Source: Mycetocola_B reblochoni
GTDB taxonomy: Bacteria > Actinomycetota > Actinomycetes > Actinomycetales > Microbacteriaceae
DNA length: 64,000 bases
Direction of reading: 5' to 3'
Assembly (NCBI RefSeq): GCF_003667525.1
Contig: NZ_RCUW01000006.1
Location: 62,001-126,000 of the forward strand
This document shows positions 52,898-62,093 of this stretch, one piece after another (within the stretch, counting starts at the first letter, position 1; the number at the start of each line of letters is the position of its first letter). The translations under genes and the position numbers were made by a program. The notes under the pieces were generated by a model. The model ran no database searches and was not told the origin of the DNA. It saw only the letters and a list, made by a program, of their open reading frames with translations.

Positions 52898-53793
52898 CGG
52901 CGGTGCTCCTTCCGGAATGAGGTGCTGATGCGGTGGGTGGCGATCACGACGAGAGCGAGGGCGATGCCGGGCAGGATCGATATCCACGGGTAGACGGCCA
53001 GGTAGTCGCGGCCCTCGGCGACGAGCAGGCCCCACTCCGGTTCGGGCGGCGGGGCACCGTAGCCGAGGAAGCCGAGCGACGCGACCGCGAGAATGGAGGT
53101 GCCGATCTCCAGGGCGGCCAGGGCGACCACGGAGCTCAGCGAGTTGGGCAGGATGTGCCGCAGCACCACCCCGAGGCGGCCGACGCCGAGACCGTAGGCG
53201 GCGCGCACGTAGTCCCGGTTGACGATGACAATCACCTCAGAACGCATGACGCGTGCGAAGGAGGCGATCGCCGAGATACCGACCGCGATCGCGATGTTGT
53301 GCGTGGAATAGCCCAGCACCGAGACGATGACCATCGCCAGCAGCAGGCTGGGGATGGACAGGAGCACGTCGATGACGCGCATGATCACGGTGTCGACGGC
53401 GCCGCCGAGGTATCCGGCGATGAGGCCGACGAGCGTTCCCGCGCCGAAGGCGATGAGCACGGCCAGCAGGGTGGCGGTGAGCGTCGTGCCCGCGCCGTAC
53501 ACGGAGCGGGCGAACAGGTCCCGGCCGAGGCGGTCCGTGCCGAAGATGTGCTCGGAGCTCGGCGGGGAGAAGCTGAGCGCGGGGTTGCCTTCGTAGGGGC
53601 TGACGGAGGTGAACAGCCAGGGGAACAGCGCCCAACCGGCGGCGGTGAGCACGACCAACCAGGCGAGCACGAGCACGGGCTGGCGCAGCGCCTCCGTCAG
53701 CCGGGCACCGATGCCGATCCGGCGGCGGGGGCGTAGTCCATGCGCGGCCGGGATGACCTCGGCGGCACGGGGATCGGTGATGTCGACGGTCAT
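52894..53793 (-). CDS. ABC transporter permease, DppC type
   Basis: The 299-residue protein has the DppC/OppC N-terminal region with a first helix (LVLAWLVVLTAAGWALFPWL), then a periplasmic-side segment HIFGTDRLGRDLFARSVYGA that is diagnostic for this subfamily. Five further helices surround the EAA loop (RVMRSEVIVIVNRDYVRAAY GLG region). It overlaps the ATPase start and follows the DppB-type permease by 9 bases. Transport direction should be import. The substrate cannot be read from the permease. Confidence 0.92.
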   Translation of the reverse strand: MTVDITDPRAAEVIPAAHGLRPRRRIGIGARLTEALRQPVLVLAWLVVLTAAGWALFPWLFTSVSPYEGNPALSFSPPSSEHIFGTDRLGRDLFARSVYGAGTTLTATLLAVLIAFGAGTLVGLIAGYLGGAVDTVIMRVIDVLLSIPSLLLAMVIVSVLGYSTHNIAIAVGISAIASFARVMRSEVIVIVNRDYVRAAYGLGVGRLGVVLRHILPNSLSSVVALAALEIGTSILAVASLGFLGYGAPPPEPEWGLLVAEGRDYLAVYPWISILPGIALALVVIATHRISTSFRKEHRR

Positions 53794-53802
53794 GGCCAGT
53801 CC

Positions 53803-54753
53803 TCAGGAGGTTCGGGCGGCGAGCGAGGCACGCAGGCGCGGGTCGAGCAGCGGATAGATCAGGTCGACGATCAGGTTGATCAGGGCGAAGCTCGCGGCGA
53901 CGAACACCACGATGCCCTGCACGACCGGGATGTCGAGTGTGTTGATGGCGCCCTGCGTGAGCCGGCCGACGCCGGGGCGGGCGAACACGGTCTCGGTGAT
54001 CACCGAGCCGGCGATCAGATTGCCGAAGGTGATGCCCGCGATGGTCAGGGCGGGCAGGCTGGCGTTGCGGAAGACGTCGCCGACGATCACCTGACCGCGC
54101 GTGGCCCCCTTCGCGAAGCTGGTCACCACGTAGCCTGCCCCCATCTCGCCGGTGAAGCTGCGCACCAGCAGCTGCGCGATCGGGCCGGACACGGGGATCG
54201 CCAGCGTCACCAGCGGCAGCACCAGGCTCTGCCAACCACCGTCGCCGAAGGACGGGAACCAGCCCAGTCCGAACGAGAACACCTGCAGCAGCACGATGCC
54301 GAACATGAACACCGGGACCGACACGGCCGCCGAGGGCAGCGACTCGAGCAGGTTGCGCAGCCAGGGCCGACGCGTGGCGGTGGCGAGCAGGGCGATGGCA
54401 AAGCCGATCACGACGGCGAGCAGCAGCGCCCCGACCGACAGGATGAGGGTGCTCGGCAGCACCTCGAGCAGCGCCTGGGTGACGGGCCGGCCGGACTGGA
54501 CGGAGGTGCCGAAGTCCCCGACGGCCGCGTGGCCGAGACGGTCCAGGTACTGCAGGAGGAGCGGCTTGTCGAAGCCGTAGTTCGCGGCGACCTGGGCCCG
54601 GACGTCCTCGGGGATCGTGTTGAGCTCTGCCGGGTCGAACAGCAGGTCGACCGGCTCGGCTGGCAGCACGAACAGCAGCAGGAAGGTGATCGTGAATGCG
54701 GCCCAGATGACGAACAGGGCACGGCCGATCTTGAGTGCGGCGTAGTGGAGCAC
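53803..54753 (-). CDS. ABC transporter permease, DppB type
   Basis: The 316-residue protein has the DppB/OppB layout: a first helix (LFVIWAAFTITFLLLFVLPA), the conserved AAN/GFDKPLLLQYLDRLGHA region after it, and a cytoplasmic EAA loop (YVVTSFAKGATRGQVIVGDV) before the last helices. The start is a GTG at 54753 with AAGAGGA five bases upstream. It lies 139 bases from the upstream LLM gene, the largest gap in the leftward run, so a promoter or partial terminator may occur there. Confidence 0.92.
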   Translation of the reverse strand: MLHYAALKIGRALFVIWAAFTITFLLLFVLPAEPVDLLFDPAELNTIPEDVRAQVAANYGFDKPLLLQYLDRLGHAAVGDFGTSVQSGRPVTQALLEVLPSTLILSVGALLLAVVIGFAIALLATATRRPWLRNLLESLPSAAVSVPVFMFGIVLLQVFSFGLGWFPSFGDGGWQSLVLPLVTLAIPVSGPIAQLLVRSFTGEMGAGYVVTSFAKGATRGQVIVGDVFRNASLPALTIAGITFGNLIAGSVITETVFARPGVGRLTQGAINTLDIPVVQGIVVFVAASFALINLIVDLIYPLLDPRLRASLAARTS

Positions 54754-54892
54754 AGCGGTCCTCTTCAGGCGGTAGCGATGGTGATGGTGTGTGACGATAA
54801 CGGCCGCGGGGATGGCCTGTCCCGCCCGCGGTCATCCGCCGCCGCGGGACGAAACATGATGACGACACGGCGGGTGCGGGGGCGGCGACGAC

Positions 54893-56257
54893 TCATCCCG
54901 CTGACGCGGCCGGCCTGTCCGGAACGGTGGCGCCCACCCCTGCGGGCTCAGGGAAGGGGATCCCGTAGTTCTCGCGCAGAGTCGCCCCGCGGTACTCGGT
55001 GCGGAAGGAGCCGCGCCCCTGCAGGATCGGCACGACCTCGTCGAGGAAGGCGGGCGCGTCCACCGCATTGTCGGCAGACATGATGGTGAAGCCGTCGGCG
55101 GTACCGGCGTCGAACCAGGCGTCGAGGTCGTCGGCGATCTGCTCCGGCGTCCCGAGGACGAGCCGGTGCCCGTTGCCCGCGGCCGAGCGCAGCAGTAGCT
55201 CGCGGGTGGTGAACGAGCGCTCCTCCAGCAGGGCCAGGGTGCTGGCCTGGAACCCGTCGGAGCCCCTGCCCGCGACGCCCGGAGCGATCAGCTCGCGGGT
55301 GATCAGCTGCTCGGGGCCGATCGATCCGGCCGGGATGCCGAGCTGCGCCAGCAGCTGCTCGCCCGCCTCCTCGCCGAGGGAGTCGAGCAGTGCCTCGCCG
55401 CGACGCCTGGCTTCCTCCTCCGTCGAGCCGATGAGCAGGACGACACCGAGCGATGTCTGCGGCGGTGTCGGACGCCCGACCGCGAGCGCCGCCGCCGCCA
55501 GCTCCTGCCGGAACCGCCTGGCCCGATCCTGCGTCTGCGCCACAGTGAACACGAGGTCGGCGAAGCGAGCCCCCAGCCGGACGCCGCCGGCCGAGCCCCC
55601 CGCCTGCACGATGAGCGGCCTGCCCTGCGCGGACTCAGGGAGCGAGAGGCTGCCGCGCACCCGGAAGTGCGCGCCGCGGTAATCGATGGGGTGGATGCGA
55701 TCGGGGTCGGCGTAGAGCCCCGACTCCCGGTCCGCCACGAGGGCGTCCGGCTGCCAGGCGCCCCAGAGCCCGGTGACGACCTCGAGGAACTCCTCGGCGC
55801 GCTCGTAGCGTTCGGCCTTGGGCAGCTCCTGCTCGTAGCCGAACGCCGCCGCCGCGGCCGGGTTGAGCGTGGTCACGGCGTTGAGAGCGGCGCGCCCCCC
55901 GGAGACGTGGTCGAGGGCGGAGTAGCGCCTGGCCAGATTGTACGGCTCGTTGTAGGTGGTGCTGCTCGTGGCGATCGCGCCGATCCGGCTGGTCCGGGCG
56001 AACAGGTGGGCGAACAGGATGGTCGGGTCGATACCCGACTCCGGGCCGCGGGCAATCGCGGCGGTGGAACCCGGCCCGTCCCCGAGGAAGACCGCGTGGA
56101 TCTTCGCGCGCTCGGCGTGCTCGCTGAGCCGAGCGACGTGGCCGATGTCCAGCACCGCCCGCGGGTCGTGGTCGGGAAGCCGCCATGCCGTGCGGAAGTG
56201 TCCGGGCTGCATGAGCGAGAGGTTGAGGTGGTAGCGTCCAGCGGCCGAGGCGCTCAC
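54893..56257 (-). CDS. LLM-class FMN-dependent monooxygenase (NtaA/SnaA/DszA-like)
   Basis: The 454-residue protein is a second full LLM enzyme. Signatures are VFLGDGPGSTAAIARGPESG, TSSTTYNEPYNLARRYSALD, HVSGGRAALNAVTTLNPAAA, LIVQAGGSAGGVRLGARFAD and GTPEQIADDLDAWFDAGTAD. The layout is that of sulfone or nitrilotriacetate monooxygenases, which act with a separate flavin reductase. The GTG start overlaps the upstream third LLM gene, so both are translated together. It differs clearly from the LLM at 49023, suggesting different substrates or successive steps. No flavin reductase gene was seen in the window. Confidence 0.93.
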   Translation of the reverse strand: MSASAAGRYHLNLSLMQPGHFRTAWRLPDHDPRAVLDIGHVARLSEHAERAKIHAVFLGDGPGSTAAIARGPESGIDPTILFAHLFARTSRIGAIATSSTTYNEPYNLARRYSALDHVSGGRAALNAVTTLNPAAAAAFGYEQELPKAERYERAEEFLEVVTGLWGAWQPDALVADRESGLYADPDRIHPIDYRGAHFRVRGSLSLPESAQGRPLIVQAGGSAGGVRLGARFADLVFTVAQTQDRARRFRQELAAAALAVGRPTPPQTSLGVVLLIGSTEEEARRRGEALLDSLGEEAGEQLLAQLGIPAGSIGPEQLITRELIAPGVAGRGSDGFQASTLALLEERSFTTRELLLRSAAGNGHRLVLGTPEQIADDLDAWFDAGTADGFTIMSADNAVDAPAFLDEVVPILQGRGSFRTEYRGATLRENYGIPFPEPAGVGATVPDRPAASAG

Positions 56258-57354
56258 GAGTCCGCCCCCGCATGCTGCCCGCCGGGGATCCAGCCGAGCA
56301 GCGGGGCGAGCTGCTCGGCGCTCGCGCTGAGCAGCCGCTTGTGCTCCGTGAGCGAGGGGGACGCCGGCGGGAAGCTCAGGAGCAGCTCACTCGCCTCCGC
56401 CACCCCGGCGTCGGCGGCGAGCCCGGCCGCGATGTCCTCCACCACGCCGAATCGGGAATGGTCGCGGATGAGGTACTCCTCCGGGCTGACGCCGGCGGCC
56501 TCGCTGCGGCCGAGCGCACCGAACCAGCTCTGCCACCTGGCCGCGCCGTCGACGAGCTTGGCCAGCGCCTGTTCCCTGCTCGCGTCCGGGTACACGGCGC
56601 GCGAGACGAGCACCCGCGACTCCACCCCTGACGGCAGTGCCGAACGGTAGGCACGCACGAGGGCGGCCTGCGCCTCGGGGCTCTGATGCCGGTTCCAGTC
56701 GGTGGCGCGCGACAGCTGGAGGCCGTCCCCGGCGGCGCCGGCGGCACGGGCCTGCGCCTCGGCAACCGCGGGCGCGCTCGACGTCGCCTGCCAGAGCCGA
56801 CGCCGCACGCCGGCCCCGGAGGGATGCAGCGTCTCGCCGAGGCTGTTCAGCGGCTCGCCCTCGAGCACCCGGTGCAGCCGGTGCAGCCGCGACAGACTGC
56901 TCTCCCACAACCGCGCGCGGTCGTCCACGCTGCGCCCGAACGCCTCCCACGCCCCGGGGAAGGGGCCGGAGCCGAGGCCGAGCTCCAGGCGGCCGCCGGA
57001 GAGCAGGTCGAGCGTCGCCGCGTCCTCGGCGACGCGCAGCGGGTCCTCCAGCGGCAGCACCAGAACCCCGGTGCCGAGCCGGATCCGGCTGGTGTGCTGC
57101 GCGATCGCCGCCAGCAGCACCAGCGGGGCGGAGACATGCTCGTTGCCCTGACGGAAGTGCCGTTGGATCACCCAGCCGGAGTCGTAGCCGAGCGCCTCCG
57201 CGTACTGGAACAGCTCGACGGCGTGGGCGTAGGCGCTGGCCGGGTCCTGCTCGGCGTCCAGGTGCAGCAGGAAGCCGAGGCGTTTGCCCTCCAGCAGCGC
57301 GCCGGCACGCTCGGGCCGGGGCGCGGGGGTCGGGGCGCTGGCGGGGGAGGTCAT
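56254..57354 (-). CDS. LLM-class oxidoreductase (MsnO8-like)
   Basis: The 366-residue protein belongs to the shorter bacterial-luciferase-like branch. Signatures are LGYDSGWVIQRHFRQGNEHV, HTSRIRLGTGVLVLPLEDPL and LDLLSGGRLELGLGSGPFPG. It lacks the long insert of NtaA-type enzymes. It has about the size of alkanesulfonate- or F420-type relatives, so the cofactor (FMN or F420) is uncertain. The ATG at 57354 overlaps the aldo/keto reductase stop. Its own stop overlaps the LLM gene at 54893. The tight coupling suggests one pathway. Confidence 0.88.
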   Translation of the reverse strand: MTSPASAPTPAPRPERAGALLEGKRLGFLLHLDAEQDPASAYAHAVELFQYAEALGYDSGWVIQRHFRQGNEHVSAPLVLLAAIAQHTSRIRLGTGVLVLPLEDPLRVAEDAATLDLLSGGRLELGLGSGPFPGAWEAFGRSVDDRARLWESSLSRLHRLHRVLEGEPLNSLGETLHPSGAGVRRRLWQATSSAPAVAEAQARAAGAAGDGLQLSRATDWNRHQSPEAQAALVRAYRSALPSGVESRVLVSRAVYPDASREQALAKLVDGAARWQSWFGALGRSEAAGVSPEEYLIRDHSRFGVVEDIAAGLAADAGVAEASELLLSFPPASPSLTEHKRLLSASAEQLAPLLGWIPGGQHAGADS

Positions 57355-58367
57355 GCGTTCCGCAGCCCCGTGCCGTGCACGCCGTGCCTGTCGATGATCG
57401 CGAGCTCCTCCTCGGTCAGCGGCGCGAAGCCGGGCGCCCGCAGGTTGTGCCGCAGCTGCTCGACCGAGCTCGCCCCGATGAGCGCGCTGGTGACCTCGGG
57501 GCGGCGCAGCACCCACTGCAGCGCCAGCTGGGCCAGGGACTGGCCGCGCTGCGCCGCGAGCTCGTTGAGGGCGCGGGCGCGCTGCCGGTACTGCTCGGTG
57601 ATGTCGTCGCTCGACAGGAAGTCGCTGTCGAGTGCGCGGGCGCCGTCGGGGACACCGTCGAGGTACTTGTCGGTGAGCAACCCCTGTGCCAGCGGTGAGT
57701 AGGTGACCAGGCCGACGCCGTCCTCAGCGGACTGCTCCAGCAGCTCGTCGGTCTCCAGCCGGCGGTCAAAGATCGAGTAGCGGGACTGGTGCACCGCCAG
57801 CGGCACCCCTGTCTCCCTCAGCAGCACGGCGGCGCGGTGTGCCTCGGCCCGATCGTAGAAGTTGGAGATGCCGACGTAGAGCGCCTTGCCCGACTGCACG
57901 GCGGTGGCCAGGGCGCCGACGGTCTCCTCCAGCGGAACGGTCGGGTCGGGGCGGTGGAAGTAGAACACGTCGACGTAGTCGGTACCCAGGTCGCGCAGGC
58001 TGTGGTCGAGGCTCTGCAGCAGGTTCTTGCGCGAGCCGCCGCGGTGGTACGGGCTCGGTCCGATCGGGTTGCCCGCCTTGGTGGTCAGCACGAGCTCCTC
58101 GCGCCAGGCCCCGAGGTCTTCGCGCAGGATGCGGCCGAAGTTCTTTTCCGCGGAACGGTGGGGAGGACCGTACCGGTTGGCGTTGTCGAAGTGCACGATC
58201 CCGGCGTCGACGGCGGCCAGGACGATGTCGCGCTGCGTCTGGTACGGCGTGCGGTCGCCGAACTTCTGCCACAGCCCGAAGGCGAATTCGGGCAGGACCA
58301 GGCCGGTCGTCCCGGCCCGGCGCCAGTTCAGCTTCTCGTAGCGGTCGGCGGAGGGAAGGTAGTTCAT
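57351..58367 (-). CDS. Aldo/keto reductase, YghZ (L-glyceraldehyde 3-phosphate reductase) type
   Basis: The 338-residue protein matches the YghZ/Kv-beta branch. Signatures are LPEFAFGLWQKFGD, IVHFDNANRYGPPHRSAEKN, a TTKAG strand with the catalytic Lys, FYFHRPDPTVPLEETVGALA with the His, and YSPLAQGLLTDKYLDGVPDG. The Asp-Tyr-Lys-His tetrad is present. These NADPH enzymes reduce reactive aldehydes, which could arise when LLM enzymes release an aldehyde from a sulfonate or sulfone. It overlaps the downstream LLM gene by 4 bases. The physiological substrate is not certain. Confidence 0.9.
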   Translation of the reverse strand: MNYLPSADRYEKLNWRRAGTTGLVLPEFAFGLWQKFGDRTPYQTQRDIVLAAVDAGIVHFDNANRYGPPHRSAEKNFGRILREDLGAWREELVLTTKAGNPIGPSPYHRGGSRKNLLQSLDHSLRDLGTDYVDVFYFHRPDPTVPLEETVGALATAVQSGKALYVGISNFYDRAEAHRAAVLLRETGVPLAVHQSRYSIFDRRLETDELLEQSAEDGVGLVTYSPLAQGLLTDKYLDGVPDGARALDSDFLSSDDITEQYRQRARALNELAAQRGQSLAQLALQWVLRRPEVTSALIGASSVEQLRHNLRAPGFAPLTEEELAIIDRHGVHGTGLRNA

Positions 58368-58407
58368 GTGAAGCCTTTCGTGATGAGGGTGGGGGGTCTG
58401 CTGCCGG

Positions 58408-59463
58408 CTATCGGCCGATGGGGCGCGGACGGCGCAGGCCGGCGGGGGTCAGCTCCACGGGGATGCGCCCGTTGTCGCGCTCGAGGAAGGTGGTGCCGGG
58501 CGGAACGATCCGGTCCAGCTCGTCCAGCACGGTGTCGTCGAGCACGGTCGCCGCGGCCGCGAGGTAGGAGTCCAGGTGCTCGCGGGTGCGCGGGCCGATG
58601 ATCACCGATGACACGGCCGGGTGGCTCAGCGCGAAGCCGAGGGCCAGGGCGGGCACGCTCAGGCCCTGCTGCTCCGCCAGCCGCGCGATGCGCTCGGCGG
58701 CGGCCAGCTTGGCCGCGTTGCTCGGGTCGTTCACGTCGAAGCGTCCGGCCCAGACGCGGGCCGCGCGCGCCGACTCGGGCTGCGCGGCGCCCTCACGGTA
58801 CGAGCCGTTGAGCCAGCCTGCGGCGAGCGGCCCGAAGGTCAGCACGCCCAGGCCGTAGCGTCGCGCCACGGGGAGGATGGTCCGCTCCGCCAGGCGGATG
58901 AGCGCCGAATACGGCACCTGCTCGGTCAACGGGGGGATGAGCCCGTGTTGCCTGGCCACCAGCTGCGCCTCGACAACCTCGTCCACACCGAAGACACTCG
59001 TGCCGTAGTAGAGGATCTTGCCCTGGTGGATCAGGTCGTTCAGCGCCTCGATGGTCTCCAGCAGCGGGGTGTGCGGGTCGGGGCGGTGCGCCTGGTACAG
59101 GTCGATGCGGTCTGTGCCGAGCCGACGCAGGCTGTCCTCGACGGCGCGCTGGATCCAGCGCCGGGAGTTGCCGCCGTGCAGCGGGTTGTCCCCGATCTGG
59201 CCGTGGAACTTGGTGGCGAGGATCAGTTCGTCACGACGGCCGACGATCGCCTCCCCGACGATCTCCTCGCTGGCGCCCTGGTTGTACACGTCGGCGGTAT
59301 CGATCACGGTGATCCCCGCGTCGAGGGCGGCGTGGATGATCTCGATCGAGTCCTCGCGGCTGGTGGGCCCGCCGACGTTCATGGCGCCGAGGGTGAGCCG
59401 GCTCACCGGCACACCGCTGCGGCCAAGCCGGTCATGCGGGATCGTGGTCGTTTCGTCGCTCAC
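58408..59463 (-). CDS. Aldo/keto reductase
   Basis: The 351-residue protein carries the aldo/keto reductase tetrad: VIDTADVYNQGASEE (Asp, Tyr), LATKFHGQIG (Lys) and LYQAHRPDPHTP (His). A YGTSVFG strand and VSSVIIGPRTREHLDSYL supply the NADP site. I chose the GTG at 59463 because AAGGAGA lies six bases upstream. An ATG at 59493 is possible but has no ribosome site. It lies 40 bases upstream of the YghZ-type reductase and 32 bases downstream of the SfnB-like gene. Two reductases in one operon may remove different carbonyl products. Confidence 0.88.
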   Translation of the reverse strand: MSDETTTIPHDRLGRSGVPVSRLTLGAMNVGGPTSREDSIEIIHAALDAGITVIDTADVYNQGASEEIVGEAIVGRRDELILATKFHGQIGDNPLHGGNSRRWIQRAVEDSLRRLGTDRIDLYQAHRPDPHTPLLETIEALNDLIHQGKILYYGTSVFGVDEVVEAQLVARQHGLIPPLTEQVPYSALIRLAERTILPVARRYGLGVLTFGPLAAGWLNGSYREGAAQPESARAARVWAGRFDVNDPSNAAKLAAAERIARLAEQQGLSVPALALGFALSHPAVSSVIIGPRTREHLDSYLAAAATVLDDTVLDELDRIVPPGTTFLERDNGRIPVELTPAGLRRPRPIGR

Positions 59464-59495
59464 TGCTGGGTGTCTCCTTACCGTGCGGGTCATGC

Positions 59496-60671
59496 TCAGA
59501 ACAGTCCGTTCGCCGGCGGGGCCTCGCCGCTGACCAGCCAGGCGCCGATCGCGGCGGCCTTCCAGCCGCGCGGGTTGTGATTGGCGACGGTGCGGGCGTT
59601 GCGCCAGTGCCGGTCCAGCCCGAGGTCCCGGCCGGTCAGGGTGCCGCCGCCCACGTCGAACAGCAGCTCGGCGGCACGCAGCGCCTGCTCCCCCGCGCCG
59701 ATGTAGGCTTCGGCGACGGCGACGACGGCCTCGACGGCGCTGTGCTCGTCCCCGGAGACCCAGTGGCGGTCGAGCGCCTCGGCGGCGGCGATCAGCTGGG
59801 CCCTGGCGGTGAACGCCGCGGTGCCGATCCGACCGACCACCTGCCGCACGTAGGGGTCGTCCGCGGCGCGCACCGCCGTCGAGTGCTTGATCGGCCTGGC
59901 GACCTCGCGCACGACGCGCACGGCGTCGTCTCTGGCCGCCGCGGCGATCCCGCTGAGGGTGGCGGCCAGAATGAGGTGCGCCAGGGCCACGTGCGGGTGC
60001 TGTTTGGGCGCGTCGGGCTCGCTGAGCTCCGCGGGCTCCACGCGGACGCCATGCAGCAGGGTGCTGCCGCTCGCGGTGAGCCGCTGACCGATCGCGTCGA
60101 AGTCGTCGAGCCGTTCCACGCCGTCGCGATCCGTCGGGACGGTGAAGCCGACGATCCGGCCCTGCTCGTCGCGCGCGGTCCCGGAGAACCAATCGGCGTG
60201 CAGCCCTCCGGTGCTGTAGTACTTCGCACCGTCGATGCGCAGCCCGTCCGCATCGCGGCTCAGGGTGGTGCGCACCGATCCGGCCGCACCGCTGTTCTCG
60301 TTGGCGGTGCCGGAGAACAGCTCGCCGCGCAGCACCCGGTCGAGCAGCTGCTGCCGTGCGACACCGGCGACCGTCCCGGTGACCAGCGACTCGGCGACGA
60401 GGAAGCCCGGCCGCAGCGCCTGGGCCACGTTGGAGTCGGCGGCGGCGATGTCGGCGATCAGCTCGGCCAGCTGGCGCACGCTCGCCCCGGCACCGCCGTC
60501 GGCGGCGGGGACCCGGTAGCGCAGAATGCCGGCGTCGGCGAGCGCACGGATCTCCGCGTAGGGGTGCACACGCTCGGCATCCCTGCGGGCCGATTCCTGG
60601 CGGAGCCGGTCAAGGATCGGCGTGACGGCGGCCCGGATCTCCCCCGTCGTGACGGGCGCGGGCGCGCTCAC
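59496..60671 (-). CDS. SfnB/DszC-like acyl-CoA dehydrogenase-fold monooxygenase
   Basis: The 391-residue protein is a second member of the group at 47661, with LRYRVPAADGGAGASVRQLA, KYYSTGGLHADWFSGTARDE, GQRLTASGSTLLHGVRVEPA and the C-terminal LGLDRHWRNARTVANHNPRG. DszC-like enzymes oxidise sulfides to sulfoxides and sulfones with reduced flavin; SfnB is linked to sulfone use. The GTG start overlaps the metY-like stop, so the two are co-translated. It would precede LLM-type C-S cleavage in a desulfurisation scheme. The assignment to sulfur chemistry is an inference. Confidence 0.88.
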   Translation of the reverse strand: MSAPAPVTTGEIRAAVTPILDRLRQESARRDAERVHPYAEIRALADAGILRYRVPAADGGAGASVRQLAELIADIAAADSNVAQALRPGFLVAESLVTGTVAGVARQQLLDRVLRGELFSGTANENSGAAGSVRTTLSRDADGLRIDGAKYYSTGGLHADWFSGTARDEQGRIVGFTVPTDRDGVERLDDFDAIGQRLTASGSTLLHGVRVEPAELSEPDAPKQHPHVALAHLILAATLSGIAAAARDDAVRVVREVARPIKHSTAVRAADDPYVRQVVGRIGTAAFTARAQLIAAAEALDRHWVSGDEHSAVEAVVAVAEAYIGAGEQALRAAELLFDVGGGTLTGRDLGLDRHWRNARTVANHNPRGWKAAAIGAWLVSGEAPPANGLF

Positions 60672-62056
60672 AGGCCCTCCGCCGGGGTGAAGCCGCCGCC
60701 CGGGCCCGTGCTGCGCAGCGGCGGCGGGTTCTCGCCCCTGAGCACGCGGAATGCGCGATCGAGGTCGGCGATGAGGTCGTCGACGTCCTCGATGCCAACG
60801 GAGAGCCGGAGCAGGCCGGGGTGGATGCCGGCCCTGTCGCGCTCGGCGGCGGAGAGCTTGGAGTGCGTGGTCGTCGGCGGGTGCAGGATCAGCGAGCGCA
60901 CGTCGCCGATGTGGGTCATCCGGGTGAAGACCTCGACGCTGTCGTAGAACACTCTCGCTGCGTCCTGGCCTCCGCTCAGGGTGAAGGCGAACACGGATCC
61001 GGCGCCCGTCGGGTAGTACTTCTGCGCGAGGGCGTGGTACGGATTCGAGGGCAACCCGGCGTAGTCGACGTTCGACACCTCCGGCTGCTGCTCCAGCCAG
61101 CTCGCCACCGCCAGGGCGTTGCGGGTGTGCCGGTCGAGGCGGAGCGAGAGCGTCTCGATGCCCTGCTGCAGCAGGAAGGCATTGAACGGCGACAGGCTGG
61201 TGCCGAAGCGGCCGGCGATGGCGGCGCGGGCGAAGGCGAAGTTCGCTTTCGCGCCGAACTTGTCGATCCAGGTGGCCCCGTCGCCGTCTGCGTCGTCGAC
61301 GATCGGCTGGTGCAGGTGAGGGAACTTGTCCGGGTGGGCGGCCCAGTCGAAGCGGCCCGCGTCGATGACGACGCCGCCGATGGAACTGCCGTGCCCGGCC
61401 AGGAACTTGCTCGTGGAGTGGAAGACGATGTCCGCGCCGTAGTCGATGGGCCGCAGCAGGTACGGCGTGGCCACGGTCGCGTCAATGGCGAAAGGCAGAC
61501 CGTGTTCGTGCGCGGCGGTGGCGATCGCCTCGACGTCGATGAGGTCGTTCTTGGGGTTCGGGATCGCCTCGCCGAAGAACAGCCGCGTGTTCTCGCGGAC
61601 CCGGCGGTGCCAGTCATCGGGGTCGTTGGGGTGCTCGACGAACTCCACCTCGATGCCGAAACGGGCGAAGTTGCCGCGGAACAGCGCCCGGGTGCCCTCA
61701 TAGATGCTGGGGGCGCTGAGCATGTGGTCTCCCGCCTTCAGCACGCTGAGCAGTGCGACGGTCGCGGCGGCCTGGCCGCTGCCGGTCAGGGTGGCGCCGA
61801 CGCCGTGCTCGAGCTCGGCCAGTGCCTTCTCGACGGCCGCGTTGCTCGGGTTGTTGATGCGGGAGTAGACGTAGCCGAGATCGGTGCCGGCGAAGCGGGC
61901 CCTGGCCTGCTCGAAGTCGTCGAAGACGAAGCCGGCGCTGAGGTAGATCGGCGTGATCCGTGCGCCGTGGCCGGCCTCGCCGAGGTACCCGGCATGGACC
62001 TGCTCGGTGCTAAAGCCGAAGTGGTGTTCGTGGGGCGCGTCGGGGGTCTGGTTCAT
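60668..62056 (-). CDS. metY: O-acetylhomoserine sulfhydrylase (MetY type)
   Basis: This PLP enzyme condenses O-acetylhomoserine with sulfide to homocysteine. The 462-residue length is that of MetY rather than of the roughly 380-residue MetB/MetC enzymes. Signatures are STEQVHAGY near the N-terminus, GYVYSRINNPSNAAVEKALA, GSGQAAATVALLSVLKAGDH and the PLP-binding HSTSKFLAGHGSSIGG with its Lys. It lies within the monooxygenase operon, so it could fix sulfide derived from released sulfite after reduction. The 37-base upstream gap is too short for a SAM riboswitch. Confidence 0.93.
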   Translation of the reverse strand: MNQTPDAPHEHHFGFSTEQVHAGYLGEAGHGARITPIYLSAGFVFDDFEQARARFAGTDLGYVYSRINNPSNAAVEKALAELEHGVGATLTGSGQAAATVALLSVLKAGDHMLSAPSIYEGTRALFRGNFARFGIEVEFVEHPNDPDDWHRRVRENTRLFFGEAIPNPKNDLIDVEAIATAAHEHGLPFAIDATVATPYLLRPIDYGADIVFHSTSKFLAGHGSSIGGVVIDAGRFDWAAHPDKFPHLHQPIVDDADGDGATWIDKFGAKANFAFARAAIAGRFGTSLSPFNAFLLQQGIETLSLRLDRHTRNALAVASWLEQQPEVSNVDYAGLPSNPYHALAQKYYPTGAGSVFAFTLSGGQDAARVFYDSVEVFTRMTHIGDVRSLILHPPTTTHSKLSAAERDRAGIHPGLLRLSVGIEDVDDLIADLDRAFRVLRGENPPPLRSTGPGGGFTPAEGL

Positions 62057-62093
62057 TCGTGACGGTGCTTCCTGTGCGATGCAGTGGTGAGGC

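Noticed and set aside
62057..62093. SAM riboswitch or separate promoter before metY
   Set aside because: The gap is only 37 bases within an operon.
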